This document shows, piece after piece, positions 48,521 to 57,288 of a stretch of DNA of 64,000 nt. The stretch comes from Sphingopyxis bauzanensis (GTDB lineage Bacteria > Pseudomonadota > Alphaproteobacteria > Sphingomonadales > Sphingomonadaceae): assembly GCF_002205675.1 (NCBI RefSeq), contig NZ_NISK01000001.1:739054-803053 (forward strand), read 5' to 3'. The translations under genes and the position numbers were made by a program. Positions within the stretch are counted from its first letter, which is position 1. Each line of letters opens with the position of its first letter. The notes under the pieces are model-generated. The model was given only the letters and a program-made list of their open reading frames with translations, searched no databases and had not been told where the DNA came from.

Positions 48521-49729
48521 CTATTGCGCGTTCGCGCGGCCCAGCGCAGCCAAGGCGCGGGCGCGGTCGAGTTCGGCTTCAATGAGTTTGAGATTGGCGC
48601 TGGTCAGCGCCTCCTGGGCATCGATCAGCTCGATGAGCGTGAATTTGCCCTGCTGGTATCCGATTTCGGCAACCCGGGCCGCTTCACTCGCCTGGAACAG
48701 TCCGGCGCCCGACAAGGCCGTCACACGCTCTGTGGCGGCCGAGAGCATCAGCTCGGCGTCGCGCCGCGAGAAGCGGGTATCGAGACGCGTCTGGGCAAGC
48801 TGGGCTTCGGCGGCTTCGCCGCTCGCGCGCGCTGCATAGATATTGCCGCGATTGCGGTTGAAGACCGGAAGCGGGATCGATACGCCGACGATGAACGCGG
48901 TATCCTTGCTTTCGCGGAAGTTTCGGACACCCCCCGACGCCGTGATGTCGGGAACGCCCTCGGCCTGAGCCAGGCGCACCCGCGCCGAAGCCGCATCGCG
49001 CTCTGCTGCCGCGAGACGTTCGTCGAGGCTCTGGGCCTCGGCCGGCAAGGCGGGCGGCGTCGGAATATCCTGAGCGATGGCCGACAGCTCGGGATCCTCG
49101 CTGCCGATGCGCAACGCCAGTTCCTGCCGCGCCGACAAAAGCTCCGATTTTGCGCGCAGGCTTTCGGCCTTCGCCTCGGCGAGCAGCGCGTCGGCGCGCA
49201 ACTTGGTCAGCGGCGGATCGCGTCCGACGTCGACCAGCGTCTCGGCGATCCGCGCGAGTTCGACCGCCCTGGCATAGACGCTGTCGGCGAGCTTCGCGCG
49301 ATCCTCGGCCGCGCGCAATTCGGCGTGCGACACGATGATGTCATATGCTAGGTCGGCCTCGGCCTTGCGGAGCGCGATTTGCGCAAAGTCCCGCTCGGCC
49401 GCCGCGACCTCTTTGCGGGCGCGCCTCTTGCCGCCGAGCTCGAACGGCTGCGACACCGCGACTGTGGTCTCTGTCTGGCCAAAGGTTCGATAGGGTCCGG
49501 TGCCGCTAAAATTCTCGACTTCGGCGGATATGGTGGGGTTCGGCCGTACGCCCGCCTGCATGGCGCGACCTTCGGCCGCCTTCAGTTCGGCTTTCGCTTT
49601 GGCAATTCGAGGGGAGACATCCTGACCGCGCGCGAGCGCGTCGGACAGCGAGACAGGTTCGGCGAACGCCGGCTGGCTTGCCATGGTCAGCATCCCTGCA
49701 AACAGCAGGGTGCCCAATGATTTCGACAT
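48521..49729 (-). CDS. czcC: outer-membrane efflux channel CzcC
   Basis: 402-residue TolC-family outer-membrane factor. The signal peptide ends PAFA. Two OEP domains carry VSLSDALARGQDVSPRIAKA and, in the second half, FRESKDTAFIVGVSIPLPVF. It is followed closely by czcB. The upstream gene is a small His-containing protein. Confidence 0.9.
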   Translation of the reverse strand: MSKSLGTLLFAGMLTMASQPAFAEPVSLSDALARGQDVSPRIAKAKAELKAAEGRAMQAGVRPNPTISAEVENFSGTGPYRTFGQTETTVAVSQPFELGGKRRARKEVAAAERDFAQIALRKAEADLAYDIIVSHAELRAAEDRAKLADSVYARAVELARIAETLVDVGRDPPLTKLRADALLAEAKAESLRAKSELLSARQELALRIGSEDPELSAIAQDIPTPPALPAEAQSLDERLAAAERDAASARVRLAQAEGVPDITASGGVRNFRESKDTAFIVGVSIPLPVFNRNRGNIYAARASGEAAEAQLAQTRLDTRFSRRDAELMLSAATERVTALSGAGLFQASEAARVAEIGYQQGKFTLIELIDAQEALTSANLKLIEAELDRARALAALGRANAQ

Positions 49730-49784
49730 AAATACTCCTGATCAATGCGTGACGACGCAGGCGAAAGCCTGCGCGAAGCAGTGA

Positions 49785-50120
49785 TCAGGCGGCGGGAGGT
49801 TCGGTGGGGGGGGCGGTCGCGCGCGAAGCGAGCACCGCGGCCGTGCGAGCGAGATGAATGTCACGGTTCGGCAACCAGCTGCCGTTCGCGTCGGACGCGT
49901 CGACGGCCAATCCCGCGGGGCAGTGATGATGGTGCACCAGTTCGGCGCCCCCACTCGTAGGGCTGCTGTCGTCGGGGGCCGCGTCTTCGGCGACCTCCGC
50001 AAACCCATGCTGATGCGCGTCGATGCCAATCGGCGCGGCGTCATAGGCCATGACCGGCGTATCCGGGCAAGCCATAAGCGCCACTATGAGCAACAGGAAC
50101 TGGATCGCGCGATTTCGCAT
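49785..50120 (-). CDS. small exported His-rich protein at the head of the czc genes
   Basis: 111 residues from ATG 50120, with a signal peptide (FLLLIVALMACPDTPVMA) and a mature part rich in His (GIDAHQHGF, AELVHHHHCPAG). Low-complexity and Pro-rich ends. Small His-rich periplasmic proteins often precede czcC; they may buffer metal in the periplasm. No strong ribosome site is seen. No family name can be given with confidence. Confidence 0.72.
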   Translation of the reverse strand: MRNRAIQFLLLIVALMACPDTPVMAYDAAPIGIDAHQHGFAEVAEDAAPDDSSPTSGGAELVHHHHCPAGLAVDASDANGSWLPNRDIHLARTAAVLASRATAPPTEPPAA

Positions 50121-50164
50121 CGTCCGCCGGTTAGCAGCCCGGCGAGATACAGGCAAGTCGCCGG

Positions 50165-50563
50165 TCACGGCCGATCCAGCCGCAGATAAGGCAGCAAATC
50201 CTCGGGCACCGGCATTGGTGCGAAGGCGCTGATGCGAGCGCGGCCGGTATTGCCGGTCGGGAGGCGACCGGTCAGCGCGCCAAGCGGAACGAGGGCAATG
50301 CGCAGCAACTGACCGATGATTTCGCGGACGTCGCGCCGAGAAATAGCGAACGTCAGCATCGCGGCATGCGAGACGAGATGCAGACGGAATATCGACTGGG
50401 CAATGATGTGAGCGCGCCCGAGGTGATGCCATGCCGCAGACCAATCGCGGATATCGCGCGCGTGCCGATAGGATCGCATTTCCACCGCAATGGCCGAGCG
50501 CATGATGTCCAATCCGGCGTCGGCCGGTTGAACGGCGTCGGAGGCGAAGCGATGGTCGGGCAC
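50165..50563 (-). CDS. DUF3703 family protein
   Basis: 132 residues, GTG start after GAGG. The middle ARDIRDWSAAWHHLGRAHII, followed by AQSIFRLHLVSHAAML and GNTGRARISAFAPMPVPEDL, is the DUF3703 pattern. Members are found beside MerR regulators and czc genes; the activity is unknown. It is the first gene of the minus-strand operon, directly under the MerR-type promoter at 50600-50630. Confidence 0.85.
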   Translation of the reverse strand: MPDHRFASDAVQPADAGLDIMRSAIAVEMRSYRHARDIRDWSAAWHHLGRAHIIAQSIFRLHLVSHAAMLTFAISRRDVREIIGQLLRIALVPLGALTGRLPTGNTGRARISAFAPMPVPEDLLPYLRLDRP

Positions 50564-50599
50564 TGTTTTCCTCTCGCGCTGTCTCGAGTCGGACGCACA

Positions 50600-50630
50600 G
50601 ATACACCCTGTAGCGGCTACAGGGTCAAGC
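50600..50630 (-). promoter_or_regulatory. MerR-type promoter heading the DUF3703-czc operon
   Basis: On the minus strand TTGACC (50625-50630) and TATCTG (50600-50605) lie 19 bases apart, with perfect dyad arms ACCCTGTAG and CTACAGGGT around a three-base centre. It differs little from the promoter at 32485-32515, which is next to the CadR-like gene. No regulator gene lies next to this copy. Confidence 0.85.
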
Positions 50631-50695
50631 CCGCCGAGAGCAAATTCGGCTCATCGGTTTGCAGCCCCCTGTCTTGGCCGGGGTGAAGCTCCCCG

Positions 50696-50917
50696 TCAGC
50701 GCCGCCGCCGCTCAGACGCGAAGGCCCGATCGGTCGCCATGAAGCGTTCGATCATCGGCACCGCGATTTTTTCAGGCGGCAGAGGCTCGGGGAGGCCAGT
50801 GGCCTTCGCATGGACTTCGGCATAGGCGAGCAGCTCGCGGTGAAGAGCGCCGGGCAGTTCGACCGATAACTTCACGGGCTTATCGTCAGCGATCGGGCCG
50901 AGCCTGAGCTTGCTCAT
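50696..50917 (-). CDS. DUF2274 family protein
   Basis: 73 residues, beginning MSKLRLGPIADDKPVKLSVE, basic at the C-terminus. This small family follows trbI in alphaproteobacterial conjugation regions; it resembles a ribbon-helix-helix protein (KLSVELPGALHRELLAYAEV) and may bind DNA. It overlaps the end of trbI by four bases. Confidence 0.85.
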   Translation of the reverse strand: MSKLRLGPIADDKPVKLSVELPGALHRELLAYAEVHAKATGLPEPLPPEKIAVPMIERFMATDRAFASERRRR

Positions 50918-52143
50918 GGCGCGGTTCCGCCCTCGGGATCGAGGATCAGATCGCGCGTCACGATGACGCGCAGCGCAAAGCCGGGACGGATTGTGATAGT
51001 CGGCGGTATGTTCATCTGGCGCTCGACGAGCCGCCGGCCCGACTGGTTGATCGTATCCTGCGACCCGTCGCGAAGCGCCCTTATGAGTGCGTCATCGCCG
51101 TCCGAACCAAGCTCGGCACCGACGCCGAGCAAGGTCGAGATCAGCGCTGCGCGCAGCGTCGATCCCCAATGATGGTCGGTGCGATCGGCGAGCCCCGCCA
51201 TGCCGCGCGCATCGGCGCCGGGCTGGCGATCGAGCCGGATCGACCGGCCGCCGGGCAGAATCAGCCGGTCCCAAGCAAGCAGCACCCGTTCCTGCCCCGC
51301 AGCGATCTCGCTGTCATAGTTGCCGACGAGCCGTGCGCCCTGCGGAATGAGCAAGGTGCGACCGGTTGGGCTGTCATAGACATTTTGCGTCACCTGCGCG
51401 GTGACCTGCCCGGGAAGATCGGAGCGGATGCCGGTGATCAGCGCAGCCGGGATGACGCTCCCGCTCTGGAGAATGTAGGGCGAGCTGGGTCTGCCAATGC
51501 GTTCGGGACTTTCGTTCGGTTTGCCGGCGCCGCCTTCGAGAAAGGCGCGGCGTGCCGCGTCCGGACTCCGCTCACCGGCTACCGGCGCCGGTGCGGCCAC
51601 GGCAGGCTCGATCGATCCGCGCAGCGTCTCGGCCATGCCTTCACCCGCGGACCTTCCGCCAAGGAAAAGACGACTGGTGGTGGCGGCTTCGCGCTCCTGC
51701 CGCGCCCGGTCGCGCGCGTCGTCGGTCGGTGAGCGCGCGCCAGCTGGCGAACTGCCCATCGGCGGCACCGGGACGATTTCGCCATCGCGCTGCGCCGCCA
51801 CGATCGGCCGCCCGAGGTCGCCGGGAAGCGGCGGTCCCAGTTTCGGCACTTTGCCATAATCGGCGGGCGCGCCGGTCACGACCTCGGCGCGGTTCGCCGT
51901 ATCGGCCGAATAGAGATTATCGGCCGTCTTGGGTGCCGAGGGTTGCAGCGCCCAGAGCAAGGCGCCGCCGATCGCGATTCCCCCAGCCGCACCGATGCTC
52001 GCCAGCGTCTTGCGCGACAGGCGCATGACCCGCGGCGGTTCCCCGCGCAGACGGAAGGCGTCGACGGCTGGCGGCTGCGCGGCGCGATTTTCATCGCCCG
52101 GCTCCTCGGCTGGCGGCACGGCCTGGTCCTCGCGCTCGGTCAT
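50914..52143 (-). CDS. trbI: TrbI (VirB10-type) conjugal transfer protein
   Basis: 409 residues. A cytoplasmic N-terminus, one membrane segment (TLASIGAAGGIAIGGALLWA), a Pro-rich periplasmic stretch and the VirB10/TrbI C-terminal domain (LLIPQGARLVGNYDSEIAAG, then LPGGRSIRLDRQPGADARG). VirB10 proteins link the inner and outer membrane parts of a type IV secretion channel. ATG 52143 overlaps trbG. A longer open frame to 53031 is out of step with trbG and not used. Confidence 0.93.
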   Translation of the reverse strand: MTEREDQAVPPAEEPGDENRAAQPPAVDAFRLRGEPPRVMRLSRKTLASIGAAGGIAIGGALLWALQPSAPKTADNLYSADTANRAEVVTGAPADYGKVPKLGPPLPGDLGRPIVAAQRDGEIVPVPPMGSSPAGARSPTDDARDRARQEREAATTSRLFLGGRSAGEGMAETLRGSIEPAVAAPAPVAGERSPDAARRAFLEGGAGKPNESPERIGRPSSPYILQSGSVIPAALITGIRSDLPGQVTAQVTQNVYDSPTGRTLLIPQGARLVGNYDSEIAAGQERVLLAWDRLILPGGRSIRLDRQPGADARGMAGLADRTDHHWGSTLRAALISTLLGVGAELGSDGDDALIRALRDGSQDTINQSGRRLVERQMNIPPTITIRPGFALRVIVTRDLILDPEGGTAP

Positions 52144-52994
52144 GACCGGCCCCGGGGGCGCGGCGTCTCGCGCTCGATCCGGACGGTCCGCGCCTGTTTC
52201 CCGGCCCCCAAGCGAAGTTCGCCGCGCTCGAACAGGCGGTCGACGATCATATAGCGCCCCTGCACCCGGTAGTTGACGAGTTCGGCTTCGCCGCTGCCGC
52301 CGATGACGAACAGCGGCGGCATGTCGCCCGTGGCGATATCCGCTCCGAACTCGATGAAGAGCTGGCGCGTGTCGTCGAACGCGCGGACCGGGCGCCAAGC
52401 GACCTTGTCGCCCGCAATCCGGTAGCGGAAATTGAGCGCCGCGAGATCGATCGCCCCGGCCACGGGCGCGGCGCGCGCCGCCTCGGCCTCGGCGACTTGC
52501 AAGGCGATGAGCTCGTCGGCGGGATAGGTCCAGGAGACCGACGCCATATAGGATGCGGCGGTCGCGCGCAGTTCGACATGATAGGTACGCCGGTCGGTGT
52601 TGATGATCATGTTGGTCATGATGTCCGAGCGGGTTGGCTTCACGAGAATATGGACGCGGCGCCGTGTGCCTGCACCGCTCACCGTGTCGCCGATGATCCA
52701 GCGCACCGTGTCGCCCGACGCGACGGGACCCGGACCGACGAGCTGTTCGCCTTCCTGCAAGACGATCTCGGTGACCTGCCCGGGCGCGGCATAGACCTGA
52801 AAGAGCGCGCCTTCGGACCAGGCATATTGCTGGATAGCATTTCGATAGCCTTGGCGGTCGGGCTGGACCCGTGCCTCGGCGTTGGCGCGACCGACGCGCT
52901 GGCGGGGATCGGCCGGATTGCTTGCCGCGGCGGGCACGGCGAGCAAGGCAAGGGCGGCCCCGAGCGCAATCGGGAGGGAATGTGGCGTCGTCAT
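52140..52994 (-). CDS. trbG: TrbG (VirB9-type) conjugal transfer protein
   Basis: 284-residue outer-membrane part of the type IV secretion core. The signal peptide ends PAAA. The VirB9 domain (YRNAIQQYAWSEGALFQVYA, then TEIVLQEGEQLV and TDRRTYHVELRAT) is complete. It overlaps trbF and trbI by a few bases, in the normal F-G-I order. Confidence 0.93.
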   Translation of the reverse strand: MTTPHSLPIALGAALALLAVPAAASNPADPRQRVGRANAEARVQPDRQGYRNAIQQYAWSEGALFQVYAAPGQVTEIVLQEGEQLVGPGPVASGDTVRWIIGDTVSGAGTRRRVHILVKPTRSDIMTNMIINTDRRTYHVELRATAASYMASVSWTYPADELIALQVAEAEAARAAPVAGAIDLAALNFRYRIAGDKVAWRPVRAFDDTRQLFIEFGADIATGDMPPLFVIGGSGEAELVNYRVQGRYMIVDRLFERGELRLGAGKQARTVRIERETPRPRGRS

Positions 52995-53674
52995 TGGCTG
53001 AGTTCCTTCGACCAGTTGATGGCGGTGACAAAAAGCCCGAGCGGATTTTTCGTGATCGCGTCGGGGGTGCGCGGCGGCTGGAGCGTGACGGTGACGATCG
53101 CCGACCAGCGCGAGCGCTCGATCAGGCTTCCGTCCTGATAGCGGCGCTCGGTCCAGGCGATGCGGAAACTGTCCTTCGAGGCGCGAATGACGCTCGAGAC
53201 GTCGACCGCGACCTGAAACTTGCCGACCTCGGCGAAGGGATCGTTGGTCCGAGCATAGTCATTGAGCGCCTGCGCCCCGGTGGCGCTCGCGAAATCATAA
53301 GCGCTGAGCCAGCCGGCGCGGAGCACGACCGGATCGGCGGGGATCGAGCGGACATGCTCGATGAAGCGGGCGAGGTGGAAGGCGATCTGCGGATCGGTCG
53401 GCCGATAGTCGCCGTCGGCAGGCGCGACGGCACGCGCGGCGCCAAGCTTGTCCACCTCGACGACCCAAGGCGTGATTGTGCCGCGCGCGGCCTGCCAGAC
53501 GAGCCCGCCGGCCAGCCCGCCCGAAATGAGGAGCGCGCCGAAGAAAGCGAAGCGCCAGCTGCGGGCTTGGACGCGCGCCGATCCGATCCGGTCGTCCCAG
53601 ACCTGTTGCGCGCGCTGATAGGGTGTGACTGGCTCGGGCGCGCGGCCATAATGATTGGAGGGTCTTTTGAACAT
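52991..53674 (-). CDS. trbF: TrbF (VirB8-type) conjugal transfer protein
   Basis: 227 residues from ATG 53674. The N-terminus FKRPSNHYGRAPEPVTPYQR is typical of TrbF, followed by one membrane segment (FAFFGALLISGGLAGGLVWQ) and the VirB8 domain (WVVEVDKLGAARAV onward). It is an assembly factor of the transfer channel. It follows the trbL remnant by four bases. Confidence 0.93.
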   Translation of the reverse strand: MFKRPSNHYGRAPEPVTPYQRAQQVWDDRIGSARVQARSWRFAFFGALLISGGLAGGLVWQAARGTITPWVVEVDKLGAARAVAPADGDYRPTDPQIAFHLARFIEHVRSIPADPVVLRAGWLSAYDFASATGAQALNDYARTNDPFAEVGKFQVAVDVSSVIRASKDSFRIAWTERRYQDGSLIERSRWSAIVTVTLQPPRTPDAITKNPLGLFVTAINWSKELSQ

Positions 53675-53678
53675 GGGA

Positions 53679-53930
53679 TCAGTCCTTTTCGCTGATGTTG
53701 GGCGCCGATCCGGCGCCATGGCTGTCGCCGCCCTTCAGGGTCTGGGCGCCGATGGTCGCGCCCTGCGTCATCGTCTGGCGCCGCCGCATCGCGGCGGCCC
53801 AGGGCGGGGGTCCATCCGCGCCGCGCGCGGGCGCGGCGCCGCCCGCTGGCCCATCGCGGCCAGCCGCGAAGTTCGCCCGGATGCGCTCGGCCATGCTGCG
53901 AACCGGGGCAGCAGCGCCGCTGGCCGCCAT
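53679..53930 (-). pseudogene. trbL: trbL remnant, C-terminal end only
   Basis: The last ~83 codons of trbL survive, with the family ending MRRRQTMTQGATIGAQTLKG and GGDSHGAGSAPNISEKD just before trbF. The rest of the protein (several hundred residues with membrane segments) is gone. Upstream in this frame the DNA continues into the LuxR-type gene instead, near 53930-53940. Confidence 0.88.
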
Positions 53931-53934
53931 AGCG

Positions 53935-54591
53935 CTGCCGGGCGTTGCGCAGATGCTCGCGCACGGTGTCAGGCGAGAGTTCGAGATGGCGTCCGATCCG
54001 CCAAATCGGATTGCCTTGGGCGGCCCGGATGAGACATTGCCGCTGCCGGTTCGTCAGGCGCGGACCAATATGCATGCGGTCGGGATTGGCGATGCTGTCT
54101 GCCGCTTCGAAGGCGGCGCCGCCGATCATGCGGGCAAATTGCAGCGCATCCGGTTCGGCAGCACACCCCGGCCGCCATGCAAAGGAAACCGAGCCATGGG
54201 CATCACCCGGAATATGCGCCGGCACCGTTAGCCCGTCGCCGATGCCATGGCGCTCGGCTTCAGCGAGGATGGTCTCGTCGCCCGGGCGCGGCGCGTCGTA
54301 GCGACGCATATCGTGCCAGAGAAAGCCGGCCCTGCTGCGCTGGCTCGCCCGGTGCACCGGATCCGATGGCCCCAGTCGGTTCTGATCGAACCAATAGGCC
54401 CATTCCTCCGGATAGTTGTGAATACGCACACCCTTCTCGGGCGCGGCGAGAAAATCCAGATGGTGACTGAGCGCGAACCAGGCGCAGCCCATGAAGGCGC
54501 AGGCCTCATAAAGCAGATCGGCAAGCTCGGCTCGGGTCTTTGCACGCGCGAATTCAAGCTCGAAGGCGTGGGCGGCGTCGATCGTCGGCAT
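53935..54591 (-). pseudogene. LuxR-type regulator with autoinducer-binding domain, 3' end lost
   Basis: An autoinducer-binding domain (residues ~10-165, with WAYWFDQNRLGPSDPVHRAS) is followed by a LuxR HTH (LTNRQRQCLIRAAQGNPIWR and LELSPDTVREHLRNARQRYG). After ARQRYGG the frame enters trbL DNA in the wrong register and stays open down to 53122, overlapping trbF, so any product would carry a meaningless tail. The gene's own last ~20 codons and stop are missing. Whether the product works is unknown. Confidence 0.78.
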
Positions 54592-54822
54592 TACGAACCA
54601 TGGCGCGCCGACCGCCGTTTCCGAACCAGCCGATCCGCGTGCCCCTCGTAAGGGCCGGCAAGCCCCGCCCTCTTACAAGGCCGGCCGCCGACGGCGTGAC
54701 CGCCGCTGGTCCAGGCGATCTTGGGAGAATCTGAAAATGGCGGCTAAGCTCATATATTCCTACTATATTCGAGAGATAGAACCAGATTGAGGCTAATTCT
54801 CAAAGCGGCTCGCAGCGCGGCT
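54592..54822. other. leader between DUF2493 and the LuxR-type gene, no gene seen
   Basis: No coding frame is supported. GGCCGGC (near 54654) and GCCGGCC pair as a small inverted repeat around CAAGCCCCGCCCTCTTACAA. The same CCCTCTTA..AGGCCGG wording recurs near 55975-56000, before the DUF2493 gene, so it may be a leader element shared within the element. Confidence 0.35.
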
Positions 54823-55755
54823 TCAGCTCGATCTGTTCCGAAAATCCCAGGTCGGAATTCCCATCTTGCGCGCCTTGTCGGCGAAATTGTCCTGAATGCC
54901 GGTTCCAGGAAAGATGATGACCCCCACTGGCAGCGCGTCGAGCATCCGGTCGTTCCGCTTGAACGGCGCCGCCTTTCCGTGGTGGTTCCAGTCGGGCCGA
55001 AAGGCGACCTGAACCACGCCCCGGCTTTCGGCCCAGCATGCCGCTGCGCGCTCGGCGCCCGTCGGCGTCGCGCCATGCAGCAGGATCATGTCGGGATGTC
55101 GATTTCGCGCCCGGTCGAGACTGTCCCAGACCGCACGGTGATCCGCATCCGCGCCGCCAGTGAAGGCGATGCGCGTGCCCTCGGGTAAGAGTGACGCCGC
55201 TTTCTGCCGAAGGCGGGCGTCGAGAAAGTCGCGGCTATCGATCAAGGTGGCCGTCAGCGCCTTTTGATTGGCCCGCGAGCCGGTGCGAGGCGTCCAGGCC
55301 TTTCGCAATAATGCGCGATAATGGTCGGAAGCGGCTTCGCGGAAAAATTCCATCGCGTCCCGCCGCTCGATGAGCGAAATGCCCTCGCGGATCGCCCTTT
55401 CCAGCTCGACCGAGCGGATTTCGCTGCCATCCTGTTCGCGCTGCAAGCGGCGTTGCAGCTGCTCATTGTCATCGAGCTTCCGGTCGGCATTGCTGCCAGC
55501 GCGATGGAAAATATTGACGAGATTCCAGAGGAGGTCGTCGAGATCGGGCTCGATGCGGGTATCTTGCAGGCATCCGGCAAGCGCATCGAACATGTCGGCG
55601 ATCGCACCGGCGGCAAGTCGCGCATCGGGCAATGGGCGAGGATCGGGCTCGTCTTCGAAAGGACGATATCCAAAGAGCTGCACCTCCTGAAGAAGCAGAT
55701 GGGTCGGCCCCGTCTCGAGGGGGCATTCATCAAAGCTGTCGTTCGCATCGGTCAT
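54823..55755 (-). CDS. DUF2493 (SLOG-fold) protein
   Basis: 310 residues. An acidic helical N-terminal half is followed by a SLOG-like nucleotide-binding domain (RIAFTGGADADHRAVWDSLD, then MILLHGATPTGAERAAACWA and VGVIIFPGTGIQDNFADKAR). Members occur in sphingomonad conjugative elements between LuxR and Toprim genes; the role is unknown. It is a standard part of this backbone. Confidence 0.85.
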   Translation of the reverse strand: MTDANDSFDECPLETGPTHLLLQEVQLFGYRPFEDEPDPRPLPDARLAAGAIADMFDALAGCLQDTRIEPDLDDLLWNLVNIFHRAGSNADRKLDDNEQLQRRLQREQDGSEIRSVELERAIREGISLIERRDAMEFFREAASDHYRALLRKAWTPRTGSRANQKALTATLIDSRDFLDARLRQKAASLLPEGTRIAFTGGADADHRAVWDSLDRARNRHPDMILLHGATPTGAERAAACWAESRGVVQVAFRPDWNHHGKAAPFKRNDRMLDALPVGVIIFPGTGIQDNFADKARKMGIPTWDFRNRSS

Positions 55756-56066
55756 CTGAGGTCTCCGCGTTGCGCCGCGCTCTCGCGGCCTTCACGGCGG
55801 CAAGAGCGGCAGGCGGGCCGGGCCCGCACCACGGCGCGCGAGCGCCGAGGCCGGAGCGGCAGCGGAGGATGGCGGCCGAAGGCTATTTTGTTTCGCGATG
55901 CAAAGGGACCAAGGGTCCCGGCGGAAAATAGCCGCGCGGTTGCCATTGCGGCGCCCGGGGCGCCTGCCGCAGTCGCCCTCTTAAGAAGGCCGGGGCGCGG
56001 CCCATTCGCGCACGGATAGCCGATGCTGCCTGCCGATGCCCTGCCGTTCCGGCGGCACGAAGATCT
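55756..56066. other. GC-rich leader between the Toprim and DUF2493 genes, no gene seen
   Basis: About 310 bases without a supported gene. The stretch is very GC-rich with short runs of repeated GGC/GCC. A CCCTCTTAAGAAGGCCGG segment near 55978-55995 resembles one before the LuxR-type gene. It is probably the leader of the DUF2493 gene. Confidence 0.35.
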
Positions 56067-57098
56067 TCAGAAATGCTCGAACCGGTCGGTCCGACAAAGT
56101 TGGCCCTTGATTGCCCTTCCGAGCCGCTCGTGACCCAATGTGGTCAGATCGGCATTGAAGTCCCCCAACTCGGGATCAAGAGGATGGAGCTCGATGTCTG
56201 CGCTGCTTGCGCGATCGGCAATCGTTTCGAAGGCAAGTCGACCAGCTTCATCATCATCACGCGCAACGTAGAGTCGCCTCAGTCCGTCAGGAAAAGCGAT
56301 CGCCGCGAGATGTGCTGCCGACAGGCCGGCGATCATCGGCAATGCGGGCAGGATATCGCGGACGGACAGCAATGTTTCCAAGCCCTCGCCAAAGACCATC
56401 ACGGGACCAGCCCGTCCGAACCGGACGCCATGACCAAGCAGGTTCCCCATGGCGCGGCGCGGATAGGCAACAGGCGCCTTTCCGCCTGCGGGATCGAGCC
56501 AGGTACGATGGACCCCGGTGATTTCGCCGACGTCATCGGTGACGGCCGCGATGATCGCGGGCCAGGCGGGCCGGCAATCCGCGGCATCGTCCTCGGAGGC
56601 GCGATAATAGCAGTTCGGGTGAAATCGAAGCGAGTCGGCGCTGGCACCGTTCAGGATGCGTCGGCCAAGGAAGTAAGCTTGACCGAGACTGCCGACGAGA
56701 GGTTTCGAGCCGGCCCAGAGGCGCAGGGCGGCTTGGGGCGTTCCAGCCGGATGCTTGCGTGGCGCGGGGTTTATCGTTGCAGGCGGTTCCATGGGCAGGC
56801 TCAGGAAGCGCCGTGCCTCTTTGAGCGTTTCGCGAAAGCTGGCGTGTCCGCAACTCGCAGCGATGATGTCGAGGAGGTCGCCATGGTCCCCGCTCTCCGC
56901 ATCGGTCCATTTGCCCGCCGATAGCGCTCCGTCGTGATGGGATGGGAGCCGCACATAGAGGCTGCGGCCGCGCTCGTTGTGGATATTGCCGACCATCCAA
57001 TAATGACCCTCGCGCCGGCCGTTGCCGAGGTAGCGGCGGCAAACGGCTTCGGCATTTTCGCCGAGACGACGAGAGATATCGGCAGTGGAACTGGACAT
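56067..57098 (-). CDS. Toprim-domain (DUF7146) primase-like protein
   Basis: 343 residues. A zinc-finger-like N-terminus is lacking; after YLGNGRREGHYWMVGNIHNE and GDLLDIIAASCGH comes a Toprim region (VMVFGEGLETLLSVRDILPA, then RRLYVARDDDEAGRLAFETI with the DxD-like acidic residues). Proteins of this kind act as DnaG/TraC-like primases on plasmids and integrative elements. It follows the ParB gene. Confidence 0.87.
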   Translation of the reverse strand: MSSSTADISRRLGENAEAVCRRYLGNGRREGHYWMVGNIHNERGRSLYVRLPSHHDGALSAGKWTDAESGDHGDLLDIIAASCGHASFRETLKEARRFLSLPMEPPATINPAPRKHPAGTPQAALRLWAGSKPLVGSLGQAYFLGRRILNGASADSLRFHPNCYYRASEDDAADCRPAWPAIIAAVTDDVGEITGVHRTWLDPAGGKAPVAYPRRAMGNLLGHGVRFGRAGPVMVFGEGLETLLSVRDILPALPMIAGLSAAHLAAIAFPDGLRRLYVARDDDEAGRLAFETIADRASSADIELHPLDPELGDFNADLTTLGHERLGRAIKGQLCRTDRFEHF

Positions 57099-57231
57099 GC
57101 GGGGCTCCTTTGCATCGCGGCCCGCGCGTCGGCTCTCCTTGGAGCGACATATGCGGGCCGTCCCAGCAGCCCCTGCCGGTGACGAGCATCAGATGTTCGT
57201 CGCGAGACCTGAAGTTTCAAGGCCGGGGCAG

Positions 57232-57266
57232 AAAAAAGGGAAGTCCGGCGCGAGGCCGAACTTCCC
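57232..57266 (-). terminator. Rho-independent terminator after parB
   Basis: On the minus strand a stem of GGGAAGT and ACTTCCC, extended inward by CGGC/GCCG around a short loop, is followed by six T. It lies 23 bases after the stop of the ParB-like gene and closes its transcript before the Toprim gene. Confidence 0.85.
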
Positions 57267-57288
57267 GGAAGGTGGTCACGGAAGGTTC

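Noticed and set aside
52144..53031. A longer TrbI reading frame to 53031
   Set aside because: The extra part is Arg-rich and antiphase to trbG, which is complete on the same DNA. The ATG at 52143 overlaps the trbG stop as is normal in this operon.
53122..53930. Continuation of the LuxR-type frame through trbL and into trbF
   Set aside because: The tail is Arg/Pro/Ser-rich and out of step with trbL and trbF, both of which are recognisable in another frame. It is read-through after a deletion, not a true domain.
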